DNA of 5,244 nt from Myxococcales bacterium. GTDB taxonomy: Bacteria > Myxococcota_A > Polyangia > Fen-1088. Below are positions 1-4,954 of this stretch, in pieces; the first letter of the stretch is position 1; each line of letters starts with the position of its first letter. Location: NCBI GenBank assembly GCA_003170035.1, contig PMZX01000340.1:1-5244 (forward strand). Direction: 5' to 3'. Below the pieces are notes generated by a model. The model was given only the letters and a program-made list of their open reading frames with translations, had not been told where the DNA came from and did no database searches. Both the position numbers and the translations under genes were made by a program.

Positions 1-54
1 TAGCCAGGCGGCGGGCCGTAGCCGGGCGGTGGGCCGTAGCCGGGAGGTGGCGGG
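1..54 (-). repeat. 18-bp tandem repeat encoding Gly-Tyr-Gly-Pro-Pro-Pro
   Basis: Three adjacent 18-bp copies lie at 1-18, 19-36 and 37-54. The plus-strand consensus is about TAGCCGGGCGGYGGGCCG; the third copy diverges in its last third. On the minus strand each copy encodes one hexad of the exported protein. The array touches the window edge and may continue. Confidence 0.8.
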
Positions 55-272
55 GGCACGGCCTCGGCCGCGGAGGATGGCGGCGCTGGCGCGGCCTCGG
101 CGGCAGGTGCCGGACTGGCTGGCGGAACCGCTTCGGCCGCCGCAGTGGGCGGCGCATCAGGCGTCCGGCCCTGTTGCGCGATGGCCGCAGTGTGAACGCC
201 AAGCACGGCGAGCGTCGCGGTCGCGACAACCGAAACTCGCCTCAACATCCGATCTAGGCCGGTGGGTTTCAT
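1..272 (-). CDS. Exported protein with signal peptide and Pro/Gly/Tyr repeats (5' part only)
   Basis: Read on the minus strand, an ATG at 272 opens a frame that stays open for 90 codons to the left edge, so the C-terminal part is missing. Residues 1-12 are basic, 13-32 are hydrophobic, and an AIA-QQ junction after residue 32 looks like a signal peptidase I site; the product should be exported. Residues 35-77 are Ala/Pro/Glu-rich and probably unstructured. From about 78 a Gly-Tyr-Gly-Pro-Pro-Pro hexad begins and is repeated up to the edge. The start is supported by a perfect AAGGAG at 279-284, 6 nt before the ATG. The gene is divergent from the receiver protein gene. The functional domain, if any, lies outside the window, so I assign no function. 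Such Pro-rich linkers often join a signal peptide to an envelope domain, but that is only an analogy. That the gene is real is fairly certain. Confidence 0.8.
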   Translation of the reverse strand, partial: MKPTGLDRMLRRVSVVATATLAVLGVHTAAIAQQGRTPDAPPTAAAEAVPPASPAPAAEAAPAPPSSAAEAVPPPPPGYGPPPGYGPPPG

Positions 273-278
273 GACACT

Positions 279-284
279 CTCCTT
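279..284 (-). promoter_or_regulatory. Strong ribosome binding site for the exported protein
   Basis: The minus strand reads AAGGAG, 6 nt before the ATG at 272. It is the best Shine-Dalgarno match in the window and fixes the start of the leftward gene. Confidence 0.8.
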
Positions 285-311
285 AAACTGCCCAATAGCA
301 TACTCGCAACT

Positions 312-327
312 TACAAGATTGGTGCCA
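312..327 (-). promoter_or_regulatory. Sigma-54-like (-24/-12) promoter candidate for the leftward gene
   Basis: The minus strand reads TGGCAC (327-322), five bases, then TTGTA (316-312). The known sigma-54 pattern is TGGCAC-N5-TTGC, so the -24 box is exact, the spacing is exact, and the -12 box differs by T for C. Transcription would start near 300, giving a leader of about 30 nt with the AAGGAG well placed. I saw no convincing sigma-70 alternative on this strand; TATGCT at 302-297 has no matching -35 box. The C-to-T change in the -12 box is the main reason for caution. Confidence 0.35.
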
Positions 328-348
328 TCATCCTGGAACTGCAATCTT
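315..348. repeat. Perfect 7-bp inverted repeat in the divergent promoter region
   Basis: AAGATTG at 315-321 is matched by its reverse complement CAATCTT at 342-348, with 20 bp between the arms. It overlaps the leftward sigma-54-like element and the GGAACT of a possible rightward promoter, so it could be an operator shared by both genes. Seven bases can also match by chance. Confidence 0.3.
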
Positions 349-361
349 CATGACGAGTCTG
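335..361 (+). promoter_or_regulatory. ECF-sigma-like promoter candidate for the receiver protein gene
   Basis: GGAACT at 335-340 is followed after 16 nt by GTCTG at 357-361. This resembles the GGAAC ... GTC/TCTGA pattern of ECF (sigma-E type) promoters at a normal spacing. It would give a leader of roughly 20 nt before the ATG at 391. It competes with the TACAAT candidate at 375-380 and both cannot be assumed. Confidence 0.27.
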
Positions 362-380
362 TGCCCGCGTGAAGTACAAT
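350..380 (+). promoter_or_regulatory. Sigma-70-like promoter candidate giving a near-leaderless mRNA
   Basis: TACAAT at 375-380 matches five of six bases of the -10 consensus. A weak ATGACG at 350-355 is the only -35 candidate, with a long 19-nt spacer. The start point would fall near 386-388, only a few bases before the ATG at 391. This fits the absence of a recognisable ribosome binding site upstream of that ATG. Confidence 0.3.
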
Positions 381-390
381 TGGCCCGACC

Positions 391-2184
391 ATGCCGAGCC
401 CAGGCTCAGCAGGATTGTTCGCTTCGCTGCGCAGCGCCGCTCGACTGACCCAGGAACGTTTCTTGGTCGGGCTTGCCGACGCCGGGGAACGGGAGCGCGT
501 GGTGGCCGCCCTCTCCGCTGAGGGGGCCGTGGTGGAACTGCCTTCTGCTGAACAAGCCCTCGACCGGCTGGCCGAAGAGTCTTTCGAATTGGCAGTGCTC
601 GATGCAGAGGGTGCGGACGCACAGCGGGATCCCTTCGCCGCGGCGCGCGAGTTGCGGCCTTTCGCGGACGTGGTGTTACTGCTTCAGGGCGACCCAGATC
701 GCTGCTCCGACTTCTACGCGCGCGAGGTGGCGGCGCTGCTCACGCGACCCCTGCCGGAAAGCGACGCGCTCCTTCGCGCCCATCTGCGCTGGCTGGCCTC
801 GTGCCGGCGGGGCCGCACGCGCGAACTGCTGCTGGGAAATGCCATCAACACTCACCGCGTCTCGCTGGAGGCGAACGAGCCGGCGCTTGCCAGCGCGCTG
901 GCGACAGCCCTGCGAGACCGCCAGCGCCAACCGTCGATCATGGTCATAGGTGACGCGGAACTGGCCAGGCTTGTGGGCGCCGCGACGGTTTCGACTTCGC
1001 CCGACGTGGTGGTGGTCGCGGTCGCAGCGGACGATCGGATGGACACACGCTTGCGCGAGGCCCGCAGCCGTGCCGCGGGCGCCGCGGTCGTGGTTGTCGA
1101 TGCAACCCCGACATCCGAACGGCTGGGGGCGGCGGTCTATGGCGGCGTGCGCGCCTATCTTGGCCGGCCGCGGATGGGGGAGATCGGTCGCATCGTGGCC
1201 AGCACGGCGAGCCGTCGGCGCGCCGAGGTGATGGGCCGTCAGTTGGTCGAGACGCTGGCACGTTTTGGAGTCATGGACCAGGCGGAGAGCGCAGGCTCCG
1301 CGCCAGCAGCACCGCAGGACGTGGACGCGAAGCTGATAGCCGACACTGCCGTCGCCGAGCGCGGAGCCGTGGTCCCGTCGGCCCACGAAGTCCTGGTGGT
1401 CGACGATGAAGTCGTGGTGCTGACCGTGCTGCGCGAGATCTTGCGCCGGGGCGGCTATCGGGTGACCACGGCAGCCTCGGCCGAAGAAGCCATCGAAATG
1501 ATGCAGAAGCGGCGTTTCGACCTGGTGCTCACCGACAAGAACCTCCCTGGTGCGTCGGGCCTGGAGGTCCTGCGGGTGGCGCGCACACTCGATCCCCAGC
1601 CCGCGGTCGTGATGATTACCGGATACTCGTCCTATGATTCAGCGGTGGAGGCCCTGGACATCGGGGCGCAGGACTACATCGAGAAGCCGATCCGCGACGT
1701 GGAGGCATTGCGCTTCCGGATCCGCCGCGCGCTTTCACGCCGCGATGAACAGCTCGCACGCGCCCAGGCCAGCTCAACGGTCGACAAGGCCCGCCGGGGC
1801 GAGAAGGGCCGCGTGCTGGTGGTGGAGGTGGACGGCCCGCGGCGCCAGCTGATTGCTGAGTTCCTGGGCCGCACCTTCAGCGTGACGGCGGCAGCCAATG
1901 GCGACGAGGCGCTGGCCCTGATTCAGGAGCAGCGCTACGACGTGGTGCTGGCCGACCGGAACCTGCCCGGCATGTCCGGCCTGCGCGTCATCGAGCAGGC
2001 TCAGCGCCTGCTGCCTCACTGCGCTTCCGTGCTCTACACCGCCTATCCTTCATATGAAACGATCAAGGAGGCGTTCGAGTTGGGCGTGGACGGCTATCTG
2101 GCGCGACCGAGCGAAGACCTCAAGGCGTTGGCGGAGAAGGTGGCGGGCGCGCTCCGCAGCCGCGGCGGGATTCTTCTGGGGTAG
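391..2184 (+). CDS. Multi-receiver response regulator: one canonical REC and three degenerate REC-like modules, no output domain
   Basis: A 597-residue cytoplasmic protein for His-Asp phosphorelay signalling. Module 1 (about 22-137) keeps an Asp at the phosphoacceptor position (D71) but lacks the acidic pair and has R119-P120 where Lys-Pro is expected. Module 2 (about 181-275) is shortened; its DVVVVAV strand has no phosphoacceptor Asp, and it ends in AYLGRP (R259). Module 3 (333-450) is complete: D338/D339, phosphoacceptor D382, T410 and K432-P433. Module 4 (474-590) has E479, D522 and T550, but R572 replaces the Lys. Modules 3 and 4 are clearly homologous at the NLPG..SGL segment. I see no HTH, GGDEF, HD-GYP, ATPase or kinase domain. 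An in-frame TGA at 370 rules out a longer start; the ATG has no clear ribosome binding site. It probably acts as a phosphate sink, relay or docking scaffold (inference). Modules 3 and 4 are certain, module 1 likely, module 2 tentative. Confidence 0.9.
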   Translation: MPSPGSAGLFASLRSAARLTQERFLVGLADAGERERVVAALSAEGAVVELPSAEQALDRLAEESFELAVLDAEGADAQRDPFAAARELRPFADVVLLLQGDPDRCSDFYAREVAALLTRPLPESDALLRAHLRWLASCRRGRTRELLLGNAINTHRVSLEANEPALASALATALRDRQRQPSIMVIGDAELARLVGAATVSTSPDVVVVAVAADDRMDTRLREARSRAAGAAVVVVDATPTSERLGAAVYGGVRAYLGRPRMGEIGRIVASTASRRRAEVMGRQLVETLARFGVMDQAESAGSAPAAPQDVDAKLIADTAVAERGAVVPSAHEVLVVDDEVVVLTVLREILRRGGYRVTTAASAEEAIEMMQKRRFDLVLTDKNLPGASGLEVLRVARTLDPQPAVVMITGYSSYDSAVEALDIGAQDYIEKPIRDVEALRFRIRRALSRRDEQLARAQASSTVDKARRGEKGRVLVVEVDGPRRQLIAEFLGRTFSVTAAANGDEALALIQEQRYDVVLADRNLPGMSGLRVIEQAQRLLPHCASVLYTAYPSYETIKEAFELGVDGYLARPSEDLKALAEKVAGALRSRGGILLG

Positions 2185-2230
2185 GGGCATGGAGGAGATC
2201 CGGCTTGCTCGTTCGGCGGCTCCACTCCCA

Positions 2231-2250
2231 TCCTCGGTCCACCACGAGGA
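2231..2250 (+). promoter_or_regulatory. Hairpin overlapping the lipoprotein ribosome binding site
   Basis: TCCTCG (2231-2236) pairs perfectly with CGAGGA (2245-2250) around an 8-nt loop. The right arm contains most of the GAGGAGG ribosome binding site at 2246-2252, so folding would mask it. The stem is short; a translational control role is inference. Confidence 0.3.
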
Positions 2251-2257
2251 GGTTGCC

Positions 2258-2533
2258 ATGCGGCTAGTCAGTCTCGCCATCGTTGGGATGCTGCTCGGTT
2301 CGCTTGGGTGCAGCGACAAGACGTCGGGTCAGTGCAACATCTGCCCCAACAACACCACGATCGACTTGGCGGCCTGTGCTGAAGAGGGGAAGAAGGCTGG
2401 TTGCGCTGTTGCCGAGATCAAGGAAGTGATCGACGATACGTGCAACATCGGCCAGGCCCCTATCACTCACAACATCTGCGTCTACTCAGACTGCTCCAGC
2501 AACCTGGACTGCAGCGCGGTCAGGACGTTCTGA
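2258..2533 (+). CDS. Small cysteine-rich lipoprotein of unknown function
   Basis: A 91-residue product. Residues 1-17 form a short signal peptide (one Arg, then a hydrophobic stretch) ending in GSLGC. C18 fits the relaxed lipobox, though Ser at -3 is less usual than Leu, so lipidation and anchoring in the envelope are likely. Asp at +3 (D20) follows Ser at +2. The mature part has eight further cysteines (26, 29, 40, 49, 62, 74, 79, 85), including a C-x-x-C at 26-29, enough for four disulfides in the oxidising periplasm. Alternatively the CxxC could bind a metal. No known domain is recognised. The start is set by GAGGAGG at 2246-2252, 5 nt before the ATG. An in-frame ATG at 2189 would put 23 polar residues before the signal peptide and is not preferred. 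It follows the receiver gene by 73 nt, so co-transcription is possible but unproven. Confidence 0.82.
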   Translation: MRLVSLAIVGMLLGSLGCSDKTSGQCNICPNNTTIDLAACAEEGKKAGCAVAEIKEVIDDTCNIGQAPITHNICVYSDCSSNLDCSAVRTF

Positions 2534-2590
2534 ACCGTTTCACCGGGGCGACTTTCCACAATCGGGTCGCGCGCCCAGTCGGAGCGTTCG

Positions 2591-2770
2591 GTGGTGGCCG
2601 TGGACGTCGTGGTGGTCGTTCTCATGGCCGGCGTGATCACAGTCGGCCACGGCCACGACCGCCTGCGGCTAGCGCAGGATTGCAGGGTTGCTGTTGACGT
2701 ACGCCGGTCGACTTTGTTCTACTCTCGTCCCAAGACATCCGATCGACAGCGGGTGGCGACGACGACGTGA
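2591..2770 (+). CDS. Possible 59-residue small protein, translationally coupled to the ligase
   Basis: A GTG at 2591 opens 59 codons ending in TGA at 2768-2770. That stop overlaps the GTG start of the ligase as GTGA, the usual layout for translational coupling. GGAG at 2581-2584 lies 6 nt before the start. Residues 1-19 are nearly all hydrophobic (a run of five Val, then LMAGVITVG), followed by a polar, Arg-rich stretch, so a short membrane anchor is conceivable. By my count 45 of 59 third positions are G or C, good in the first half and worse in the second. A -35-like TTGACG lies inside it. No homolog is recognised. It could equally be a chance frame in GC-rich DNA or a decayed gene remnant. 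Confidence 0.22.
   Translation: MVAVDVVVVVLMAGVITVGHGHDRLRLAQDCRVAVDVRRSTLFYSRPKTSDRQRVATTT
2662..2678 (+). other. Compact GC-rich hairpin in the gap
   Basis: CCTGCG (2662-2667) pairs with CGCAGG (2673-2678) around the 5-nt loop GCTAG. The position, between the lipoprotein gene and a putative promoter, suits a terminator or mRNA 3'-end stabiliser, but the downstream sequence has no U-tract. The role is unproven. Confidence 0.25.
2694..2722 (+). promoter_or_regulatory. Candidate promoter for the ligase-peptidase unit
   Basis: TTGACG (2694-2699) matches five of six -35 bases. The hexamer 17 nt downstream, TTCTAC (2717-2722), is a poor -10 match with only T at position 1 and A at position 5. 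This stretch has more A/T than its surroundings. The location, about 70 nt before the GTG start, is suitable. The -35 is good and the -10 is weak. Confidence 0.3.
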
Positions 2771-4929
2771 AGATCGCATTTACTCACAACCTTCGTCTTA
2801 CGGATAGCGAGGACGAGGCCGAATTCGACACGGTAGAAACTGTCGACGCTCTTGCCGACGGCCTGCGCGCCGGTGGGCACGAGGTCGAGAAGATCGAGGT
2901 CACCGGCCCGGCCTCGCACCTGGCGGCGCGTTTGGAATCGTACGGGCCCGACCTCATCTTCAACACCGCCGAGGGCCGGCGCGGCCGCACGCGCGAGGCT
3001 TTCTACCCGGCGTTGTTCGAGGAGCTGGGTTTTCCCTACACCGGCTCAGACGCCTACGTGCTGACCGTCACACTGGACAAGTGGATGACCAAGCTCGTCC
3101 TGGGTGCTCAGGGCATCGACACGCCGAGGGCCCGTCTGGTGGTGCCCGACGATGTGCAACGCGGACGCGACATCGGCATGTTGGGCTTGGCCTATCCGGT
3201 TCTGGTCAAGCCCAACTACGAGGGATCCTCGAAGGGCATCGGTGACGATGCGGTGGCCCGCGATCCGCGCGCCCTGGCCGACATGTTGCCGCGGGTTCTG
3301 CGTCGCTACTCCTCCGGTCTGATCGTCGAAGAATTTGTCCCTGGCACCGACGTCACGGTTCCCTTTCTGGAAGGTGTGGGTGACGAAGGCGTGTTGCTGC
3401 CGGTCGACTACGTCATCGACCCGGCGGCCCGGAGCCGCTTCAACATCTATGACTACCGGCTCAAGTCTGCCGAGGCCAGCCGGGTGGCCGTGCGCTGTCC
3501 CCCCGACTTGCAACGTGACGTGGTGGCCCGCCTGCGCGCCATCTGCAAGCTGGCCATCCGCACCCTGGGCGTGCGAGACTTGGGCCGCATCGATTTTCGC
3601 CTGGGCGACGACGGTCGCATCTACTTACTGGAAGTCAATGCCCTGCCGTCGCTGGAACGTGGGTCCAGCACCTTCGCCGCGGCGGCGCGTGAGGGACTCG
3701 ACTATCAGGCGGCGCTGGGTGCAGTGGTGGCCAGTGCGGCGCGACGGCAGGGGCTAACGGTCCCGCAGGTCGGTCGCCGCCGGCGGGCTCCCGAGCCTCT
3801 GCGCATCGGCTTCACCCACAACATGAAGCGCGTCGACTCCAAGGGCGGGGATGACGCCGAGGCCGAGTACGACGCCCCGCAGACCATCGAGGCCATCAGC
3901 CAGGCGCTCGAGAGTTACGGCCACGTGGTGGTGCCGCTCGAGGCCACCGCCGAGTTGCCCCGCCAGCTCACCGACTCGCCGGTGGATCTGGTCTTCAACA
4001 TTGCCGAGGGGGTCGAGGGCCGCAACCGCGAGGCCGCGGTGCCCGCGCTGTGCGAACTGATGGGAATCCCCTACACCGGATCGGACGCAGCCACGTTGTC
4101 CATCGCGCTCGACAAGGCCCTGTCCAAGAAGGTGTTGCGCCAGCACGGCATCCTCACCCCCGAGTTCCAGTTGATGGAAACCGGACGCGAACGCCTGTCG
4201 CCCAAGCTGGTCTTCCCGCTCATCGTCAAGCCCAACCAGGAAGGCTCCTCCAAGGGCGTGAGCGCCCATGCCTCGGTGGTCGACGATGAGGCATCGCTGC
4301 GGGCGGTGGTGCGGGATCTGCTGGAGAAGTATCGTCAGCCCGCGCTGGTTGAACATTACGTGGCCGGTCGCGAATTCACCGTGGGACTTCTCGGCGACAA
4401 GCGACCGCGCGTGTTGCCGGCCATGGAGATTCTCTTCCTCGACAAGAACAACCCGCGACCCGTCTACGACTACCAGATCAAGCAGGAATGGGAAAAGCAC
4501 GTCTACTACCAGTGTCCGGCTCATCTCTCGGCGGGTGAGGTCAAGGCCATTGAGAGGGTCGCGCGCGACACATTCGAAGCGCTTGATTGCCGGGACGTGG
4601 CTCGTGTGGATCTGCGCATGGACGAGGGGGGCAACTTCTACGTGCTTGAAGTGAACCCGCTGCCTGGCCTGACCCCCGAATACTCCGATTTGTGTCTCAT
4701 CGCCAAGGCCGCCAACATCGACTACCGATCGCTGATAGGCGAGATTCTTTCGGGTGGGCTCAAGCGGCTGCGCGAAAAGCGTCGCGCCGAGGCGCGCGAG
4801 GCCGAGGCAGCCCGGGTCGTGCCGGGGGCCAACGGCAACGGTGAAGGCAACGGCAAGGGAGACGGCAACGGCAAGGGGGAGAGGGCAACCAGCGAAAAAA
4901 CCCCAGCGGCTGTGCCCGAAACACCGTAG
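2767..4929 (+). CDS. Tandem D-Ala-D-Ala-ligase-like ATP-grasp protein (two complete ligase units fused)
   Basis: A 720-residue, probably cytosolic enzyme of the Ddl-type ATP-grasp family, which joins amino acids through an acyl-phosphate made from ATP. A single Ddl is about 300-350 residues; this protein has two. Unit A (1-330) and unit B (345-665) repeat the same order: FTHN start, AE[F/Y]D (18-21; 366-369), FN.AEG (65-70; 410-415), P-Y-T-G-S-D (90-95; 435-440), LDK (103-105; 448-450), VKPN.EGSSKG (147-157; 487-497), YDY...K (228-233; 567-572), RxD (R274/D276; R613/D615) and LEVN (288-291; 627-630). Unit B ends in the normal PG (633-634); unit A has PS (294-295). The linker 331-344 is Arg-rich. 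Residues 668-720 are a charged helix plus a low-complexity Gly/Asn/Lys tail. The start is GTG with only a weak GGGTGG 10 nt upstream; unit B begins with the same motif, which supports it. The peptidase gene follows after 25 nt. ATP-grasp ligase is near certain; substrates are unknown, and cell-wall Ddl is unlikely to be the sole role. Confidence 0.93.
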   Translation: MKIAFTHNLRLTDSEDEAEFDTVETVDALADGLRAGGHEVEKIEVTGPASHLAARLESYGPDLIFNTAEGRRGRTREAFYPALFEELGFPYTGSDAYVLTVTLDKWMTKLVLGAQGIDTPRARLVVPDDVQRGRDIGMLGLAYPVLVKPNYEGSSKGIGDDAVARDPRALADMLPRVLRRYSSGLIVEEFVPGTDVTVPFLEGVGDEGVLLPVDYVIDPAARSRFNIYDYRLKSAEASRVAVRCPPDLQRDVVARLRAICKLAIRTLGVRDLGRIDFRLGDDGRIYLLEVNALPSLERGSSTFAAAAREGLDYQAALGAVVASAARRQGLTVPQVGRRRRAPEPLRIGFTHNMKRVDSKGGDDAEAEYDAPQTIEAISQALESYGHVVVPLEATAELPRQLTDSPVDLVFNIAEGVEGRNREAAVPALCELMGIPYTGSDAATLSIALDKALSKKVLRQHGILTPEFQLMETGRERLSPKLVFPLIVKPNQEGSSKGVSAHASVVDDEASLRAVVRDLLEKYRQPALVEHYVAGREFTVGLLGDKRPRVLPAMEILFLDKNNPRPVYDYQIKQEWEKHVYYQCPAHLSAGEVKAIERVARDTFEALDCRDVARVDLRMDEGGNFYVLEVNPLPGLTPEYSDLCLIAKAANIDYRSLIGEILSGGLKRLREKRRAEAREAEAARVVPGANGNGEGNGKGDGNGKGERATSEKTPAAVPETP
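4834..4881 (+). repeat. 18-bp tandem repeat in the ligase C-terminal tail
   Basis: Two full copies of GGCAACGGCAAGGGRGAS lie at 4846-4863 and 4864-4881, preceded by a 12-bp partial copy at 4834-4845. They encode the Gly-Asn-Gly-Lys-Gly-Asp/Glu stretch near residues 690-705. Copy number may vary between strains by slippage without breaking the frame. Confidence 0.75.
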
Positions 4930-4954
4930 CGCGGGACCGGCTCATGGGTAGCCA

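Larger units (their letters stand above)
2534..2766. other. 233-bp gap upstream of the double ligase gene, rich in inverted repeats
   Basis: There is no confident gene here. The region holds a 10-bp perfect inverted repeat (GTGGCCGTGG at 2594-2603, CCACGGCCAC at 2647-2656), a compact hairpin at 2662-2678, a TTGACG hexamer at 2694-2699, and a possible small ORF at 2591-2770. The lipoprotein frame happens to stay open through the whole gap after its TGA. No T-run follows either inverted repeat, so a classical Rho-independent terminator is not evident. Confidence 0.6.

Noticed and set aside
29..274. Plus-strand 81-codon ORF at the left end
   Set aside because: The minus strand here has a signal peptide, a repeat-built linker and a perfect ribosome binding site. 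The plus-strand product is an Arg/Pro-rich mirror of that gene.
676..1386. Open reading frame of 236 codons on the minus strand inside the receiver gene
   Set aside because: It lies antisense to a gene with clear receiver motifs, and its translation is Arg/His/Gln-rich with no domain. Long antisense frames are expected in GC-rich coding DNA.
2189..2533. Longer start for the lipoprotein at the in-frame ATG 2189
   Set aside because: It would add 23 polar residues before the signal peptide and leave the strong GAGGAGG at 2246-2252 unused.
2662..2700. Rho-independent terminator after the lipoprotein gene
   Set aside because: The hairpin at 2662-2678 is followed by mixed sequence rather than a T-run, so I list it only as a hairpin.
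2531..2770. Read-through of the lipoprotein TGA, since the same frame stays open to 2770
   Set aside because: There is no selenocysteine or recoding signal that I can recognise, and 78 open codons is unremarkable in GC-rich DNA. The lipoprotein alone looks complete.
3754..4524. Open reading frame of 256 codons on the minus strand inside the ligase gene
   Set aside because: It is antisense to the well-supported second ATP-grasp unit, with no recognisable motif and no convincing ribosome binding site. It is a codon-bias shadow.
2767..4929. Annotation as the cell-wall gene ddl
   Set aside because: The double architecture, the N-terminal FTHN motif in place of the usual Ddl GG-x-S-x-E-R-E motif, and the loss of the omega-loop Tyr in both halves argue against using the ddl symbol.
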